Shown here: positions 34,007 through 42,916 of the stretch, one piece after another | How positions within the stretch are numbered: the first letter of the stretch is position 1 | How the letters are laid out: each line of letters starts with the position of its first letter | NCBI RefSeq assembly: GCF_947492965.1 | Contig: NZ_CANLOZ010000003.1 | Location: 248,001 to 312,000, forward strand | Length of the DNA: 64,000 bases | Source: an uncultured Aquimarina sp. | GTDB taxonomy: Bacteria; Bacteroidota; Bacteroidia; Flavobacteriales; Flavobacteriaceae | Direction: 5' to 3' | The notes under the pieces: generated by a model | What the model saw: the letters and a program-made list of their open reading frames with translations, nothing else | Databases searched by the model: none | Told to the model about the DNA's origin: nothing | Made by a program: the position numbers and the translations under genes

Positions 34007-34429
34007 GTGGTGAAAGACGAATTAGATCGTAAGATCCTATGTTATTTAAAAGAAAATTCTAGAGCTTCTTATGCGCAGATAGGGAGACAAATTGGGTTGT
34101 CGGCATCGGCAGTTGGTGAACGAATTCAGCGTTTGGAAGAAACGGAAGTTATCAAAGGATATAGGACATTAATAGATCCGAAAAAGATAGGACTTTCTGT
34201 TTCGGCTTATATTCTGATGAGTTTAGAAAGTAAAAATTTCCATTCTTTTGTGGAGATTATGAAAGACTATCCCGAAATAGAGCATTGTAGTAGAGTTACA
34301 GGAGAGAATTGTTTGATTATGAAAATAAATGTAAAAGATAGTGGTCATTTGCAGAAATTTATCGATCGTTTAGCAAAACATGGAAACCCATCTACACAAG
34401 TAATTCTTTCGGATCTTATTACAAATTAA
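34007..34429 (+). CDS. Lrp/AsnC family transcriptional regulator
   Basis: 140 residues starting at GTG (34007, with another GTG at 34010). N-terminal HTH: LDRKILCYLKENSRASYAQI followed by GRQIGLSASAVGERIQRLEE. The C-terminal RAM ligand-binding domain follows, with the loop EHCSRVTGENCLIMKI. Lrp proteins sense amino acids and often control a divergent exporter; here the neighbour is LysE. No clear operator palindrome was seen in the 154-base gap. Confidence 0.88.
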   Translation: MVKDELDRKILCYLKENSRASYAQIGRQIGLSASAVGERIQRLEETEVIKGYRTLIDPKKIGLSVSAYILMSLESKNFHSFVEIMKDYPEIEHCSRVTGENCLIMKINVKDSGHLQKFIDRLAKHGNPSTQVILSDLITN

Positions 34430-34489
34430 GTAGGATGTATTAGTGATAGTTTGACATTTTCAAATCGTATAATTTTAAAATAAAAATAA

Positions 34490-35167
34490 ATGAAAATATT
34501 TGGGCATCGCGGAGCCGCTGGATTGGTTGCAGAAAATACAATAGAGTCTATTAAAGAAGCCTTAAATCATAAGGTCGACGGAATTGAAATAGATGTTCAT
34601 AAATGTAAGTCTGGCGAGCTTATTGTAATTCATGATGAAACATTACAAAGAACAACTAACGGTAAGGGAAAAGTATCTGACTTTACACTGCAGGAATTAC
34701 ATAAATACACAACGATCGAAGGATACAAGATTCCTACGTTAAATCAAGTATTAAATTTGGTCAATACAACATGTGATATAAACATAGAATTAAAAGGAAT
34801 AGGAACGGTGATGCCTGTTATAGAGCTTTTAGAAGATTATATTAAAAACACTAACTGGAAGCATAATAATTTTGTGTTATCTAGTTTTGATCATTCTCAA
34901 CTATTTCAGATAAAAAGATCCAGTTCCGAATTTAATTTAGGAGTGTTAACAGAGAAAAATATATCCTCAGTTTTATCAGTAGCCGAAAGTTTAGAAGCCT
35001 ATTCTGTTCATCCGCCAATTGCCATATTAACGGAAGAAGAGGTGAAGCTGGCAAAAGATAAGGGCTATAAAGTGTATGTCTGGACGGTAAATGATCCTGA
35101 GGATATTAAATCGTCAAAAAAGCTAAAAGTAGATACTATCATAACTGATTTTCCTAATTTTGCTTAA
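34490..35167 (+). CDS. Glycerophosphodiester phosphodiesterase
   Basis: 225 residues, GDPD family. Catalytic residues are visible: HRG (H6, R7) in FGHRGAAGLVAENTIESI, E and D in IEIDVHKC, and H in VIHDETLQRTTNGKG; the closing strands include YKVYVWTVND. It hydrolyses glycerophosphodiesters to glycerol-3-phosphate and an alcohol. No signal peptide, so cytoplasmic. The stop and the ATG of the next gene overlap by one base (TAATG), so the two are coupled. Confidence 0.92.
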   Translation: MKIFGHRGAAGLVAENTIESIKEALNHKVDGIEIDVHKCKSGELIVIHDETLQRTTNGKGKVSDFTLQELHKYTTIEGYKIPTLNQVLNLVNTTCDINIELKGIGTVMPVIELLEDYIKNTNWKHNNFVLSSFDHSQLFQIKRSSSEFNLGVLTEKNISSVLSVAESLEAYSVHPPIAILTEEEVKLAKDKGYKVYVWTVNDPEDIKSSKKLKVDTIITDFPNFA

Positions 35168-36381
35168 TGCGATATGATCTCCTAATTATTGGCGGCGGAG
35201 CGGCCGGTTTTTTTACTGCAATCAACGTAGCTGAAAATGATCCAAATCTTACGATAGCCATTTTAGAAAGAGGAAAAGAAGTGCTTTCTAAAGTTAGAAT
35301 ATCTGGAGGAGGAAGATGTAATGTTACACATGCGGAGTTTGTTCCAGATCCTTTAAGTAAAAACTATCCAAGAGGCGAAAAAGAGCTATTAGGTCCTTTT
35401 CATACTTTTATGACAGGTGATACTATGGAATGGTTCGATAAACGTGGTGTTGAATTAAAAATAGAAGATGATGGTCGTATTTTTCCAATTTCTGACTCAT
35501 CGGAAACTATTATAAATTGTTTTTTGTCTGAGGCCAGAAGGTTAGGAATAGAAATTCTTAAAAATCATGTGGTAAAAGATTTTTACTATGAAGATAAGGT
35601 TTGGAAAATAAGTACAAATCAAGGCGATTTTGAAAGTAAAAAAATGATGATAGCTACAGGAAGTAATTCCAAAATCTGGGCAAAACTTAAATCCCTTGGA
35701 CTTCAAACGGTAAATGCAGTGCCCTCTTTATTTACATTTAATATAAAGGACAAAAGGATTAAAGGTCTACCAGGTATTTCAACAAATGCTTCCGTAAAGG
35801 TCAAAGACTCTAAATTATTCAGCGAAGGTCCTCTTTTGATTACGCATTGGGGAATGAGTGGTCCTGCAATTCTGAAGCTTTCGGCATGGGGAGCAATAGA
35901 GTTGTATAATTTTAATTATAACTTTGAAATCATTGTCAATTGGTTACAAGATTATTCGTTAGAAGAAACCCTTCATATGTTAAAGGCTTTAAAAAACGAG
36001 CACCCCAAGCAACAAGTTTCTAAATATGCTCAATTTAATTTGCCCAAAAGACTATGGCAAAGTTTAGTGTTAGCCGCAGATATTGGTGATACAACCAAGT
36101 GGGCAGATGTAAATAAAACACAACTAACTAGACTTTCTGAAGAATTGATTAAAGGAGTTTATAAAGTAGTAGGTAAAAGCACATTTAAGGATGAATTCGT
36201 AACAGCAGGCGGTATAGATTTAAGAGAAGTTAATTTTAAAACCTTTGAAAGCAAGAAATACAAGAACTTATATTTTGCTGGTGAAGTCTTAAATATAGAT
36301 GCGATAACAGGAGGATTTAATTTTCAAAATGCCTGGACAGGAGCTTATATAGCGGCTCAGGCAATTACATCGAAAGAATAA
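35167..36381 (+). CDS. FAD/NAD(P)-dependent oxidoreductase, HI0933/BaiN-like
   Basis: 404 residues. N-terminal Rossmann FAD loop LLIIGGGAAGFFTAINVAEN, the family motif KVRISGGGRCNVTHAE, the segment GMSGPAILKLSAWG, and the C-terminal FAD-binding stretch VTAGGIDLREV, YFAGEVLNIDAITGGFNFQN. This is the HI0933-like flavoprotein family (which includes BaiN); natural substrates are mostly unknown. Translationally coupled to the GDPD gene before it; DUF1697 follows after 11 bases. Confidence 0.88.
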   Translation: MRYDLLIIGGGAAGFFTAINVAENDPNLTIAILERGKEVLSKVRISGGGRCNVTHAEFVPDPLSKNYPRGEKELLGPFHTFMTGDTMEWFDKRGVELKIEDDGRIFPISDSSETIINCFLSEARRLGIEILKNHVVKDFYYEDKVWKISTNQGDFESKKMMIATGSNSKIWAKLKSLGLQTVNAVPSLFTFNIKDKRIKGLPGISTNASVKVKDSKLFSEGPLLITHWGMSGPAILKLSAWGAIELYNFNYNFEIIVNWLQDYSLEETLHMLKALKNEHPKQQVSKYAQFNLPKRLWQSLVLAADIGDTTKWADVNKTQLTRLSEELIKGVYKVVGKSTFKDEFVTAGGIDLREVNFKTFESKKYKNLYFAGEVLNIDAITGGFNFQNAWTGAYIAAQAITSKE

Positions 36382-36392
36382 AAGGACAACAC

Positions 36393-36950
36393 ATGAAAAC
36401 TTATGTCGCTTTATTGAGAGGTATTAATGTTGGAGGTCATAACAAGATTAAAATGGCTGATCTTAAAGTTGCACTTCTTTCTACCGGTTTTGAATCGGTA
36501 ACTACCTATATACAAAGTGGAAATATTGTTTTTAAAGCTGGATCTGAAAACATTAAAGAATTACAAGAAAAAATAAAGAAAGTAATCCAAAAGAACTTTG
36601 ATTTAGAGATATCTGTTGTAGTGCTAACACAAAAAACTTTACAGAAAATTCTAACAAAAAATCCTTTCAAAGAGAGATTTAGTAATGACGAAGCCGAACT
36701 CAAAAAAATATATTTCATGGTCTTTTGTGATGCCCCAAATGAAAATGCCATCATAGAACTTAATAAGCTTTCGGTAGCTCCTGAAGAATTTATAATCACA
36801 CCTGATGTCATCTATTTATATGCTGCAAATGGTTACGGAAAAACAAAACTTCACAATAATTTTTTTGAAAAGAAATTAGGAAATAAATCTACTGCTAGAA
36901 ACCTGAAAACTTTAAGTAAGTTATTGGAAATTTGCTCCTTAGTTGGTTGA
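36393..36950 (+). CDS. DUF1697 family protein
   Basis: 185 residues. The N-terminal YVALLRGINVGGHNKIKMAD and TYIQSGNIVF and the C-terminal TARNLKTLSKLLEI are DUF1697 signatures. Small cytoplasmic alpha/beta protein with no known activity. It closes a three-gene run with the GDPD and FAD genes. Confidence 0.9.
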   Translation: MKTYVALLRGINVGGHNKIKMADLKVALLSTGFESVTTYIQSGNIVFKAGSENIKELQEKIKKVIQKNFDLEISVVVLTQKTLQKILTKNPFKERFSNDEAELKKIYFMVFCDAPNENAIIELNKLSVAPEEFIITPDVIYLYAANGYGKTKLHNNFFEKKLGNKSTARNLKTLSKLLEICSLVG

Positions 36951-37024
36951 TTTGTAGATAAACACCTAAGAGATTTGTGTAAAATTTCGTATATTAAAGA
37001 GGTTAAACTATTACCTTATATACT

Positions 37025-37804
37025 ATGAAAAAAATTACACTACTACTTATTATTCTTATTTGTCAAAGTTCGTTTACAGCCAGAGCAGGAGATGATGAGC
37101 CTATTAAAAAGCTATTAATGGACTATATAGCTAAAATGAATAATTTAGAAAAAGGAGCTAAGAAAAATAGCGTCTTACTTCTATTTGATGAAAAATATAG
37201 TGGCAATACGGTCTACGTAAATTTATCAGGAGCTTTGGTTCGAAAAGAGTACGATAAAAAACATATTTCCTCCCAGTTAGATGATATTATAAATGATGAC
37301 AATTATAGTTTCAAACTTAAGTTAGAGAATATTGTTTTTCAAAGCCAGAAAGAAAATGCCGGAATTATATCGGCAGTAGTTAATTTCGAATCTTTTATAG
37401 ATAAAAAATTAGCCGAAAAAGGCACTATGTTAATGGATATGGTCGCTGTTAAAGTAAATGAAAGATGGAAGATTGTGCAGAATAATATGGTGAGAGTGTC
37501 TGAAGCAAAAGATATTGGTGAATGTGTTTGCTATATGTACGGAAATGGAGACACAAAATTTGTTACTGAAGTATATTTTCCTGCAGGATTAGAATATGAT
37601 CAGAAATTAGAGTCTTTTCAGATAACTAAGAAAGATGGAGTAAGAGTTATTAAAACGCATAGCGAAGAATTTGCATGGAAAGGAAATGGAGGCGTTTATT
37701 ATAATGGAAAATCCATTGGAAAAACGAAAGAACCCAAAAAAGCGATACAAGCAGCAGTGAAAAAACTGTATAAAGATTCTTGCGTCAATGTCATATTTAA
37801 CTAA
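37025..37804 (+). CDS. Secreted hypothetical protein, NTF2-like
   Basis: 259 residues with a signal peptide ending TARAG. The N-terminal part (about 25-155) reads like an NTF2/SnoaL-like cone fold: a helix IKKLLMDYIAKMNNLEKG, strands, and a final strand MVAVKVNERWKIVQNNM. The rest contains two Cys (CVC and a late C). No catalytic motif. Unknown function, own transcription unit, ended by a long hairpin shared with the convergent TetR gene. Confidence 0.55.
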   Translation: MKKITLLLIILICQSSFTARAGDDEPIKKLLMDYIAKMNNLEKGAKKNSVLLLFDEKYSGNTVYVNLSGALVRKEYDKKHISSQLDDIINDDNYSFKLKLENIVFQSQKENAGIISAVVNFESFIDKKLAEKGTMLMDMVAVKVNERWKIVQNNMVRVSEAKDIGECVCYMYGNGDTKFVTEVYFPAGLEYDQKLESFQITKKDGVRVIKTHSEEFAWKGNGGVYYNGKSIGKTKEPKKAIQAAVKKLYKDSCVNVIFN

Positions 37805-37820
37805 TACATCAAAGAAGTTT

Positions 37821-37863
37821 TATAATAAATCCTACTCTATATTTCAGAGTAGGGTTTATTATA
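37821..37863. terminator. Bidirectional terminator between convergent genes
   Basis: Eighteen-base arms (TATAATAAATCCTACTCT and AGAGTAGGGTTTATTATA, one G-T position) with a seven-base loop. It serves the NTF2-like gene on the plus strand and the TetR gene on the minus strand. Confidence 0.85.
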
Positions 37864-37884
37864 AAAAAACTAATAATGTAATTT

Positions 37885-38442
37885 TTAATCTCTTAAAAAG
37901 CCTTTCCAAGATATTTCTATAGCCTGATTGATATGTTTGTCAAGTAGTTTTACCTTCTCATTTTCATGAATTTTTACTAGTGATACTACATTCCCAAAAA
38001 ATAATTCCTCCATCACTAGAGTGTTGTAAGACTTAAATACTTTTTGTCGAATACCAGTTTTAAAGTAATTTTCAATATCTCCATAATATTGTCTCGCTTT
38101 ATCTTTTAAAGATTGCGGGATCTCTGGAGATCTTGCTATTTGTTCAGAAAATATAAAGGCAAGAGGGTTATTAACGAAATAGTGGAATAAGTTGAGCCAC
38201 ATGATCGAAAATTGTTTTTTAATGTCATCTTCCGGAACATTTCTCATAACTACTGTTCCGAAATCTTGTGTGAGCATTAAATATAGCTCAGTGATAATCT
38301 CCTCTTTATTTTTAAAATGATGATATACTGTTCCATTAGCAACACCTGATTCTTTAATGATTTGTGAGAGAGAAGTTGCCCGTATTCCTTGTTTTGTGAT
38401 TAATTCTAAAGTTGTCTGTAAGACGATCGACTTTTTGTTCAT
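37885..38442 (-). CDS. TetR/AcrR family transcriptional regulator
   Basis: 185 residues. N-terminal HTH: TTLELITKQGIRATSLSQII, then SGVANGTVYHHFKNKEEI, the classic TetR helix-turn-helix. The C-terminal ligand domain is not specific enough to name an effector. It lies 26 bases downstream of the TspO gene on the same strand, so it is probably the regulator of that operon. Confidence 0.92.
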   Translation of the reverse strand: MNKKSIVLQTTLELITKQGIRATSLSQIIKESGVANGTVYHHFKNKEEIITELYLMLTQDFGTVVMRNVPEDDIKKQFSIMWLNLFHYFVNNPLAFIFSEQIARSPEIPQSLKDKARQYYGDIENYFKTGIRQKVFKSYNTLVMEELFFGNVVSLVKIHENEKVKLLDKHINQAIEISWKGFLRD

Positions 38443-38468
38443 AAAAAAATTATTCCTTCATTCTTGGT

Positions 38469-38942
38469 TTAGTTAAGTTGCCATATACTAAAATTTAATG
38501 CAGTCGCAAAAGCAACCCAAATCAAGTATGGGATAAGTAGGTAAGCGGCTGTTGAGTTTACAACTTTAAACCATTTGATGGTAAACAAAAGTAGGATAAA
38601 AAGGGCAATTATATCCACAAGTGCAATCAATGGATTGCGCATTCCAAAGAAAAAAATGGACCACGCAGCATTGAGTAAAAGTTGAAACCCAAAATGATAT
38701 AACGCAGTTTTTACCCATTTATGATAAAAACCTCTACTCCAAACAATACCTGCAGCAATTCCCATTAAAATGTACAAAACTGTCCATACAGGAGCAAAAA
38801 GCCAATTCGGAGGAGTAAAAGATGGTTTTTGCAATCCTACATACCAGGTGCTAATCGATGTTTGAGTAGCAATGCTGCTTAAAAATCCAATTAAAAGACA
38901 CAATAAGACAGCAACGCCTATACGTAGTAATTTTTTCTTCAT
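38469..38942 (-). CDS. tspO: TspO/MBR family tryptophan-rich sensory protein
   Basis: 157 residues, five membrane helices and many Trp. Landmarks: STWYVGLQKPSFTPPNWLFA, PVWTVLYILMGIAAGIVW, LNAAWSIFFFGMRNPLIAL and WVAFATALNFSIWQLN. TspO binds porphyrins and related tetrapyrroles in the membrane. It is followed on the same strand by a TetR regulator, 26 bases away. Length is normal for bacterial TspO. Confidence 0.92.
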   Translation of the reverse strand: MKKKLLRIGVAVLLCLLIGFLSSIATQTSISTWYVGLQKPSFTPPNWLFAPVWTVLYILMGIAAGIVWSRGFYHKWVKTALYHFGFQLLLNAAWSIFFFGMRNPLIALVDIIALFILLLFTIKWFKVVNSTAAYLLIPYLIWVAFATALNFSIWQLN

Positions 38943-39043
38943 TTAGAATTAGTTAGTTAATCACTAAAATAATAATTTATTTTTACTAGCTTACTCTTAA
39001 AACAGCTTATCCACGTATCTTTGCCAAAATTATTTTTTAGATT

Positions 39044-40129
39044 ATGGCCGATTATAGTCAGTTTATTGCAAAAAAAAGTGTAAATATCCCTAACAAAGGA
39101 TTCTTTTCCTGCTCATCACCAAGTAACATTGCACTAGTGAAATATTGGGGAAAACGGCCGATACAATTACCAGAAAATCCTTCCATTAGTTTTACTTTGG
39201 ATGTTTGTAAAACCGAAACAATTTTGCAATACGAAAAGTTGGAGAATCCATCAGAAGATTTTCAATTCGAGTTACTTTTTGAAGGAAAGCCAAAACCTGA
39301 CTTTAAACCAAAAATTCAAAGTTTCTTCCAAAGAATTGAAGCTTATGTACCTTTTTTAAAAGACTTTAAGTTTGTAATAGAAACTAAAAATACTTTTCCG
39401 CACAGTAGTGGAATTGCATCATCTGCAAGTGGAATGAGTGCATTAGCGTATTGTATAATGCATTTAGAAAGATCGATGGACACTTCAATAACAGATATGG
39501 AGTTTCTTAAGAAAGCTTCTTTTCTTTCACGATTAGGATCAGGAAGTGCTAGTAGAAGTATAGAAGGTCCTGTAACCGTTTGGGGTAATCATAATGAAAT
39601 TGAAGGAAGTAGCGATGCTTACGCAGTGAAGTTTCCACATACCATTCATGAAAATTTTAATAATTATCAGGATACTATATTGCTCGTGGATAAGGGAGAA
39701 AAACAAGTAAGTAGTTCTGTAGGTCATGATTTAATGCATGGTCATCCTTTTGCGGAACAACGATTTTTTCAGGCAAATACCAACATCACAAAACTTAAAG
39801 ATGTACTTGTTTCTGGTGATTTGGATAGATTTATTGAAATAGTAGAAAGTGAAGCGCTAACCTTGCATGCTATGATGATGACTTCTCTTCCGTATTTTAT
39901 TTTAATGAAGCCTAATACGTTATCCGTAATACATAAAATATGGAAGTATAGAAAGGATACAGGTTCTAAAATTTGTTTTACGCTAGATGCGGGAGCAAAT
40001 GTACATGTGTTATATCCAAACTCAGAAAAAAATGAAGTGATGGATTTCATTAAGAGTGAGTTAGTTGTGTATTGTGAGAAAGGGCAGTATATTTGCGATA
40101 AAATAGGATTAGGTGCTAAATTGTTGTAA
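39044..40129 (+). CDS. mvaD: Diphosphomevalonate decarboxylase
   Basis: 361 residues, GHMP superfamily. The family opening SPSNIALVKYWGKRPIQLPE (substrate-binding Lys/Trp/Gly), the glycine-serine loop HSSGIASSASGMSALAYC, and SRLGSGSASRSIEGPVTVWG are all diphosphomevalonate decarboxylase hallmarks; a late FTLDAGANVHVLYP holds the catalytic Asp region. It makes isopentenyl diphosphate from mevalonate diphosphate. First of three mevalonate/prenyl genes. Confidence 0.94.
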   Translation: MADYSQFIAKKSVNIPNKGFFSCSSPSNIALVKYWGKRPIQLPENPSISFTLDVCKTETILQYEKLENPSEDFQFELLFEGKPKPDFKPKIQSFFQRIEAYVPFLKDFKFVIETKNTFPHSSGIASSASGMSALAYCIMHLERSMDTSITDMEFLKKASFLSRLGSGSASRSIEGPVTVWGNHNEIEGSSDAYAVKFPHTIHENFNNYQDTILLVDKGEKQVSSSVGHDLMHGHPFAEQRFFQANTNITKLKDVLVSGDLDRFIEIVESEALTLHAMMMTSLPYFILMKPNTLSVIHKIWKYRKDTGSKICFTLDAGANVHVLYPNSEKNEVMDFIKSELVVYCEKGQYICDKIGLGAKLL

Positions 40130-40176
40130 CTTTATCCTAAATAATTAGACAAATTAGTAAAAAGGAAAATAAACTG

Positions 40177-41112
40177 ATGAAAGGACCATTATTTTACTCG
40201 AAAATACTTTTGTTTGGCGAATATGGAATCATTAAAGATTCCAAAGGTCTTTCTATACCTTATAATTTTTATAAAGGAGCTCTAAAAGTTTCAGATAATC
40301 CTGGTGAAGACGCTGTAAAGTCTAATAAAAGTCTACAAGAGTTCACAAATTATCTCGAAGAAGTGCAGAGTAAAGGTGTAGTCAGTTTCAACTTAGAAAA
40401 GTTGAAGGAAGATGTTGGCGCAGGAATGTATTTCGATAGCAGTATTCCACAAGGATATGGAGTCGGTAGTAGTGGAGCTTTAGTTGCTGCGATTTATGAT
40501 AAGTATGCAGAGGATAAAATTACAGTTTTAGAAAACCTTACTAGAGATAAACTACTTAAACTGAAAGAAATTTTTGGTTTGATGGAGTCCTTTTTCCATG
40601 GAAGTAGTTCTGGTTTAGATCCATTAAATAGTTATTTGAGCCTTCCAATTCTAATTAATTCTAAAGATAATATTGAGCCTGCTGGGATTCCTTCCCAAAG
40701 TGTAGATCATAAAAAAGGAGCTGTATTTTTATTAGATAGCGGTATCGTAGGAGAAACAGCACCTATGGTTAGTATTTTTATGGAAAACATGAAGCAAGAA
40801 GGTTTTAGAAAAATGCTCAAAAATCAGTTTGTGAAGCATACTGATGCCTGTGTAGATGATTTCCTGAAAGGAGATATAAAATCTTTATTCTCCAACATTA
40901 AGCAATTATCAAATGTAGTATTGGATAATTTTAAGCCAATGATTCCTCAACAATTTCATGAATTGTGGAAAAAAGGTATAGAAACCAATGACTACTACCT
41001 TAAATTATGTGGTTCTGGAGGTGGCGGCTATATCTTAGGATTTACACAAGATTTAGATAAAGCGCAATCTGCACTAAAAGACTATAAATTAGAAGTAGTA
41101 TACAACTTCTAA
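40177..41112 (+). CDS. Mevalonate kinase-like GHMP kinase
   Basis: 311 residues, GHMP kinase fold: an N-terminal FYSKILLFGEYGIIKDSKGL strand, the ATP loop QGYGVGSSGALVAAIYDKYA, HGSSSGLDPLNSYLSLP (active site) and the C-terminal KLCGSGGGGYILGF. Its place between mvaD and UbiA fits a mevalonate (or phosphomevalonate) kinase. The sequence is divergent from well-known mevalonate kinases, so which phosphorylation it performs cannot be settled by reading alone. Confidence 0.82.
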   Translation: MKGPLFYSKILLFGEYGIIKDSKGLSIPYNFYKGALKVSDNPGEDAVKSNKSLQEFTNYLEEVQSKGVVSFNLEKLKEDVGAGMYFDSSIPQGYGVGSSGALVAAIYDKYAEDKITVLENLTRDKLLKLKEIFGLMESFFHGSSSGLDPLNSYLSLPILINSKDNIEPAGIPSQSVDHKKGAVFLLDSGIVGETAPMVSIFMENMKQEGFRKMLKNQFVKHTDACVDDFLKGDIKSLFSNIKQLSNVVLDNFKPMIPQQFHELWKKGIETNDYYLKLCGSGGGGYILGFTQDLDKAQSALKDYKLEVVYNF

Positions 41113-41127
41113 AAGCATCCCATTAAG

Positions 41128-42036
41128 ATGTTTTCTAGAAAAAATAAGCTCATCCTTCTTAAGTTATTGAGTTTGTTTTCTATTGTTAGAGGTTACAATA
41201 TTCTTATTATTGTTTTTGCTCAATATCTTACGTCCATATTCATTTTAGCACCAGATATTCCTTTAAGAGAGGTGCTTTTTGATCCCAATTTATTTGTTAT
41301 TGTACTAGCGTCTGCAGGTGTAATTGCTGCAGGATATATTATTAATAATTTCTATGATCGAGAAAAAGACCTGATCAATAGGCCACAGAAAACAATGTTA
41401 GATCGTTTGGTAAGTCAGCAAACTAAACTAACAGGATACTTTGTGCTCAATTTTCTTTCAGTAATTCTAGCCAGCTATGTTTCTTTTAAAGCTGTGTTGT
41501 TTTTTTCTTTATATGTATTCGGAATCTGGTTTTATTCACATAAACTCAAGAGAAAACCTTTTTTAGGTAATTTCGTAGCTTCCATATTATCCATTACACC
41601 ATTTTTTGCTGTTTTTATTTATTACAAAAACTTCGATGAGGTAATTTTTGTGCATGCTACTTTTTTGTTTTTAATGTTGGTAATGAGAGAAATGGTAAAG
41701 GATCTTGGAAACCTTAGAGGAGACATGGCACAGAATTATAAGACAATTCCAATTATTTATGGAGAACCCACATCAAAAAAACTAATTAGTCTACTTGTCC
41801 TGGCTTCTTGCGGTCCTATTTATCTATTGCTAACCTCTTATGAAATTGGTTTAATGAATTTTTATTTCTACGCTTGTCTGGGATTGCTATTGTCGTTTTT
41901 GATTGCACTATGGAAATCAAATAAAAGAACACATTACGTTTGGCTACATAATATTCTGAAGTTCATTATTGTTGCTGGAGTATTTAGTATCGTTCTGATT
42001 GATGTAAATATGATTTTAGACAGACTACTTTGGTAG
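41128..42036 (+). CDS. UbiA-family geranylgeranylglycerol-phosphate-type prenyltransferase
   Basis: 302 residues, about eight membrane helices. The first Asp-rich motif is YIINNFYDREKDLINRPQKT (N-x-x-x-D-x-x-x-D), and the second is REMVKDLGNLRGDMAQNYKT. Flavobacterial members of this type act as (S)-3-O-geranylgeranylglyceryl-phosphate synthase-like or lipoquinone prenyltransferases. The gene follows the mevalonate kinase by 15 bases, linking prenyl-diphosphate supply to membrane-lipid or quinone prenylation. Confidence 0.8.
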   Translation: MFSRKNKLILLKLLSLFSIVRGYNILIIVFAQYLTSIFILAPDIPLREVLFDPNLFVIVLASAGVIAAGYIINNFYDREKDLINRPQKTMLDRLVSQQTKLTGYFVLNFLSVILASYVSFKAVLFFSLYVFGIWFYSHKLKRKPFLGNFVASILSITPFFAVFIYYKNFDEVIFVHATFLFLMLVMREMVKDLGNLRGDMAQNYKTIPIIYGEPTSKKLISLLVLASCGPIYLLLTSYEIGLMNFYFYACLGLLLSFLIALWKSNKRTHYVWLHNILKFIIVAGVFSIVLIDVNMILDRLLW

Positions 42037-42047
42037 TAAAAAAATAA

Positions 42048-42077
42048 AAGCAGCTATATGAAATTATATAGCTGCTT
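42048..42077. terminator. Terminator between UbiA gene and the small secreted gene
   Basis: Perfect 12-bp stem AAGCAGCTATAT / ATATAGCTGCTT with a six-base loop. The minus strand continues with T-rich TTATTTTTTTA, so it suits the convergent gene better; the plus strand T run is weaker. Confidence 0.75.
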
Positions 42078-42119
42078 AACTTTTAGGTAAGGATGAATCC
42101 TTTATATATTCAAAATATC

Positions 42120-42464
42120 TTAAGCTTCAGGATTTAATACCTTTACTCTTAATTTAAATATTTTATTACCAGTTTTGTTAATTTCGTTACCTATTTTTTT
42201 GTAGTTCAATCTAGATTTTACGTAGTATTCGATAGCTTCTTTTTCTGAATCAATAGATAGGATTACGATTTCTCCTTTTCCGTTTACTATAAACTCAATA
42301 TTAGCTTTGATTTCATCAGTATCCAACTGGATCTGTGGCTTCTCTAATAGAAGTGCGATTTCACTTCTTAATTTTTGTTCGTTCGTTTCCTCAGTGTTTT
42401 TGTCGTTTGCAAAGATCTGAGTAGATGCTAAAATTGCGACTGCTAATACAACTAATTTTTTCAT
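42120..42464 (-). CDS. Small secreted protein, partly TonB-like
   Basis: 114 residues with a signal peptide ending QIFAN. The mature part IEFIVNGKGEIVILSIDSEK, SRLNYKKIGNE and FKLRVKV resembles a minimal version of the TonB C-terminal fold seen in several proteins of this window. No catalytic residues. It sits between the UbiA and nitrilase genes on the opposite strand. Upstream is a TACATTTG -7 box (42528-42521). Confidence 0.5.
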   Translation of the reverse strand: MKKLVVLAVAILASTQIFANDKNTEETNEQKLRSEIALLLEKPQIQLDTDEIKANIEFIVNGKGEIVILSIDSEKEAIEYYVKSRLNYKKIGNEINKTGNKIFKLRVKVLNPEA

Positions 42465-42916
42465 TTTTTACGTGTTTTTGATTTGAGTTTTAAGATATTG
42501 TTTGTTTAAATTTTACATGACAAATGTAGATCTGAAAAACAGCTTTTTTTAAGTTTAAATTTTATTAGAATGTATTGTTAGCTTTACCATTATGTAAAAA
42601 TTAGTGCGTTTTAACATAAATTCAACTTTGAATAAAAAGTACTTTTTATATGTTTACTTTAGAAGTATGAAAGAGGATAAGATTTTTTGATATCAAATTC
42701 TCAGTACTGTAATGAACAAGTATGCGAATAGTTTAATTTTTGGATGTTTTCTAATGTTAACTTAATGTTACGTGAAGGTTTAACCGTAAAGCTAGTTTTG
42801 TTGTTTAACTAATTGAAATTCAATTTTTTAAATGTTAATAATTCGTTAACTAGTTTGCAATACTTTTAGAATTATAGGAAAAACTTGACGTATACGAGAT
42901 AAAATAAATATGCTAC
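42465..42916. other. Divergent intergenic region upstream of nitrilase
   Basis: 452 bases with no gene seen. TACATTTG (minus, 42528-42521) is a likely -7 box for the small secreted gene. A plausible TACTTTTA lies near 42861-42868 for the nitrilase, without a clear -33. AT-rich throughout. Confidence 0.4.
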
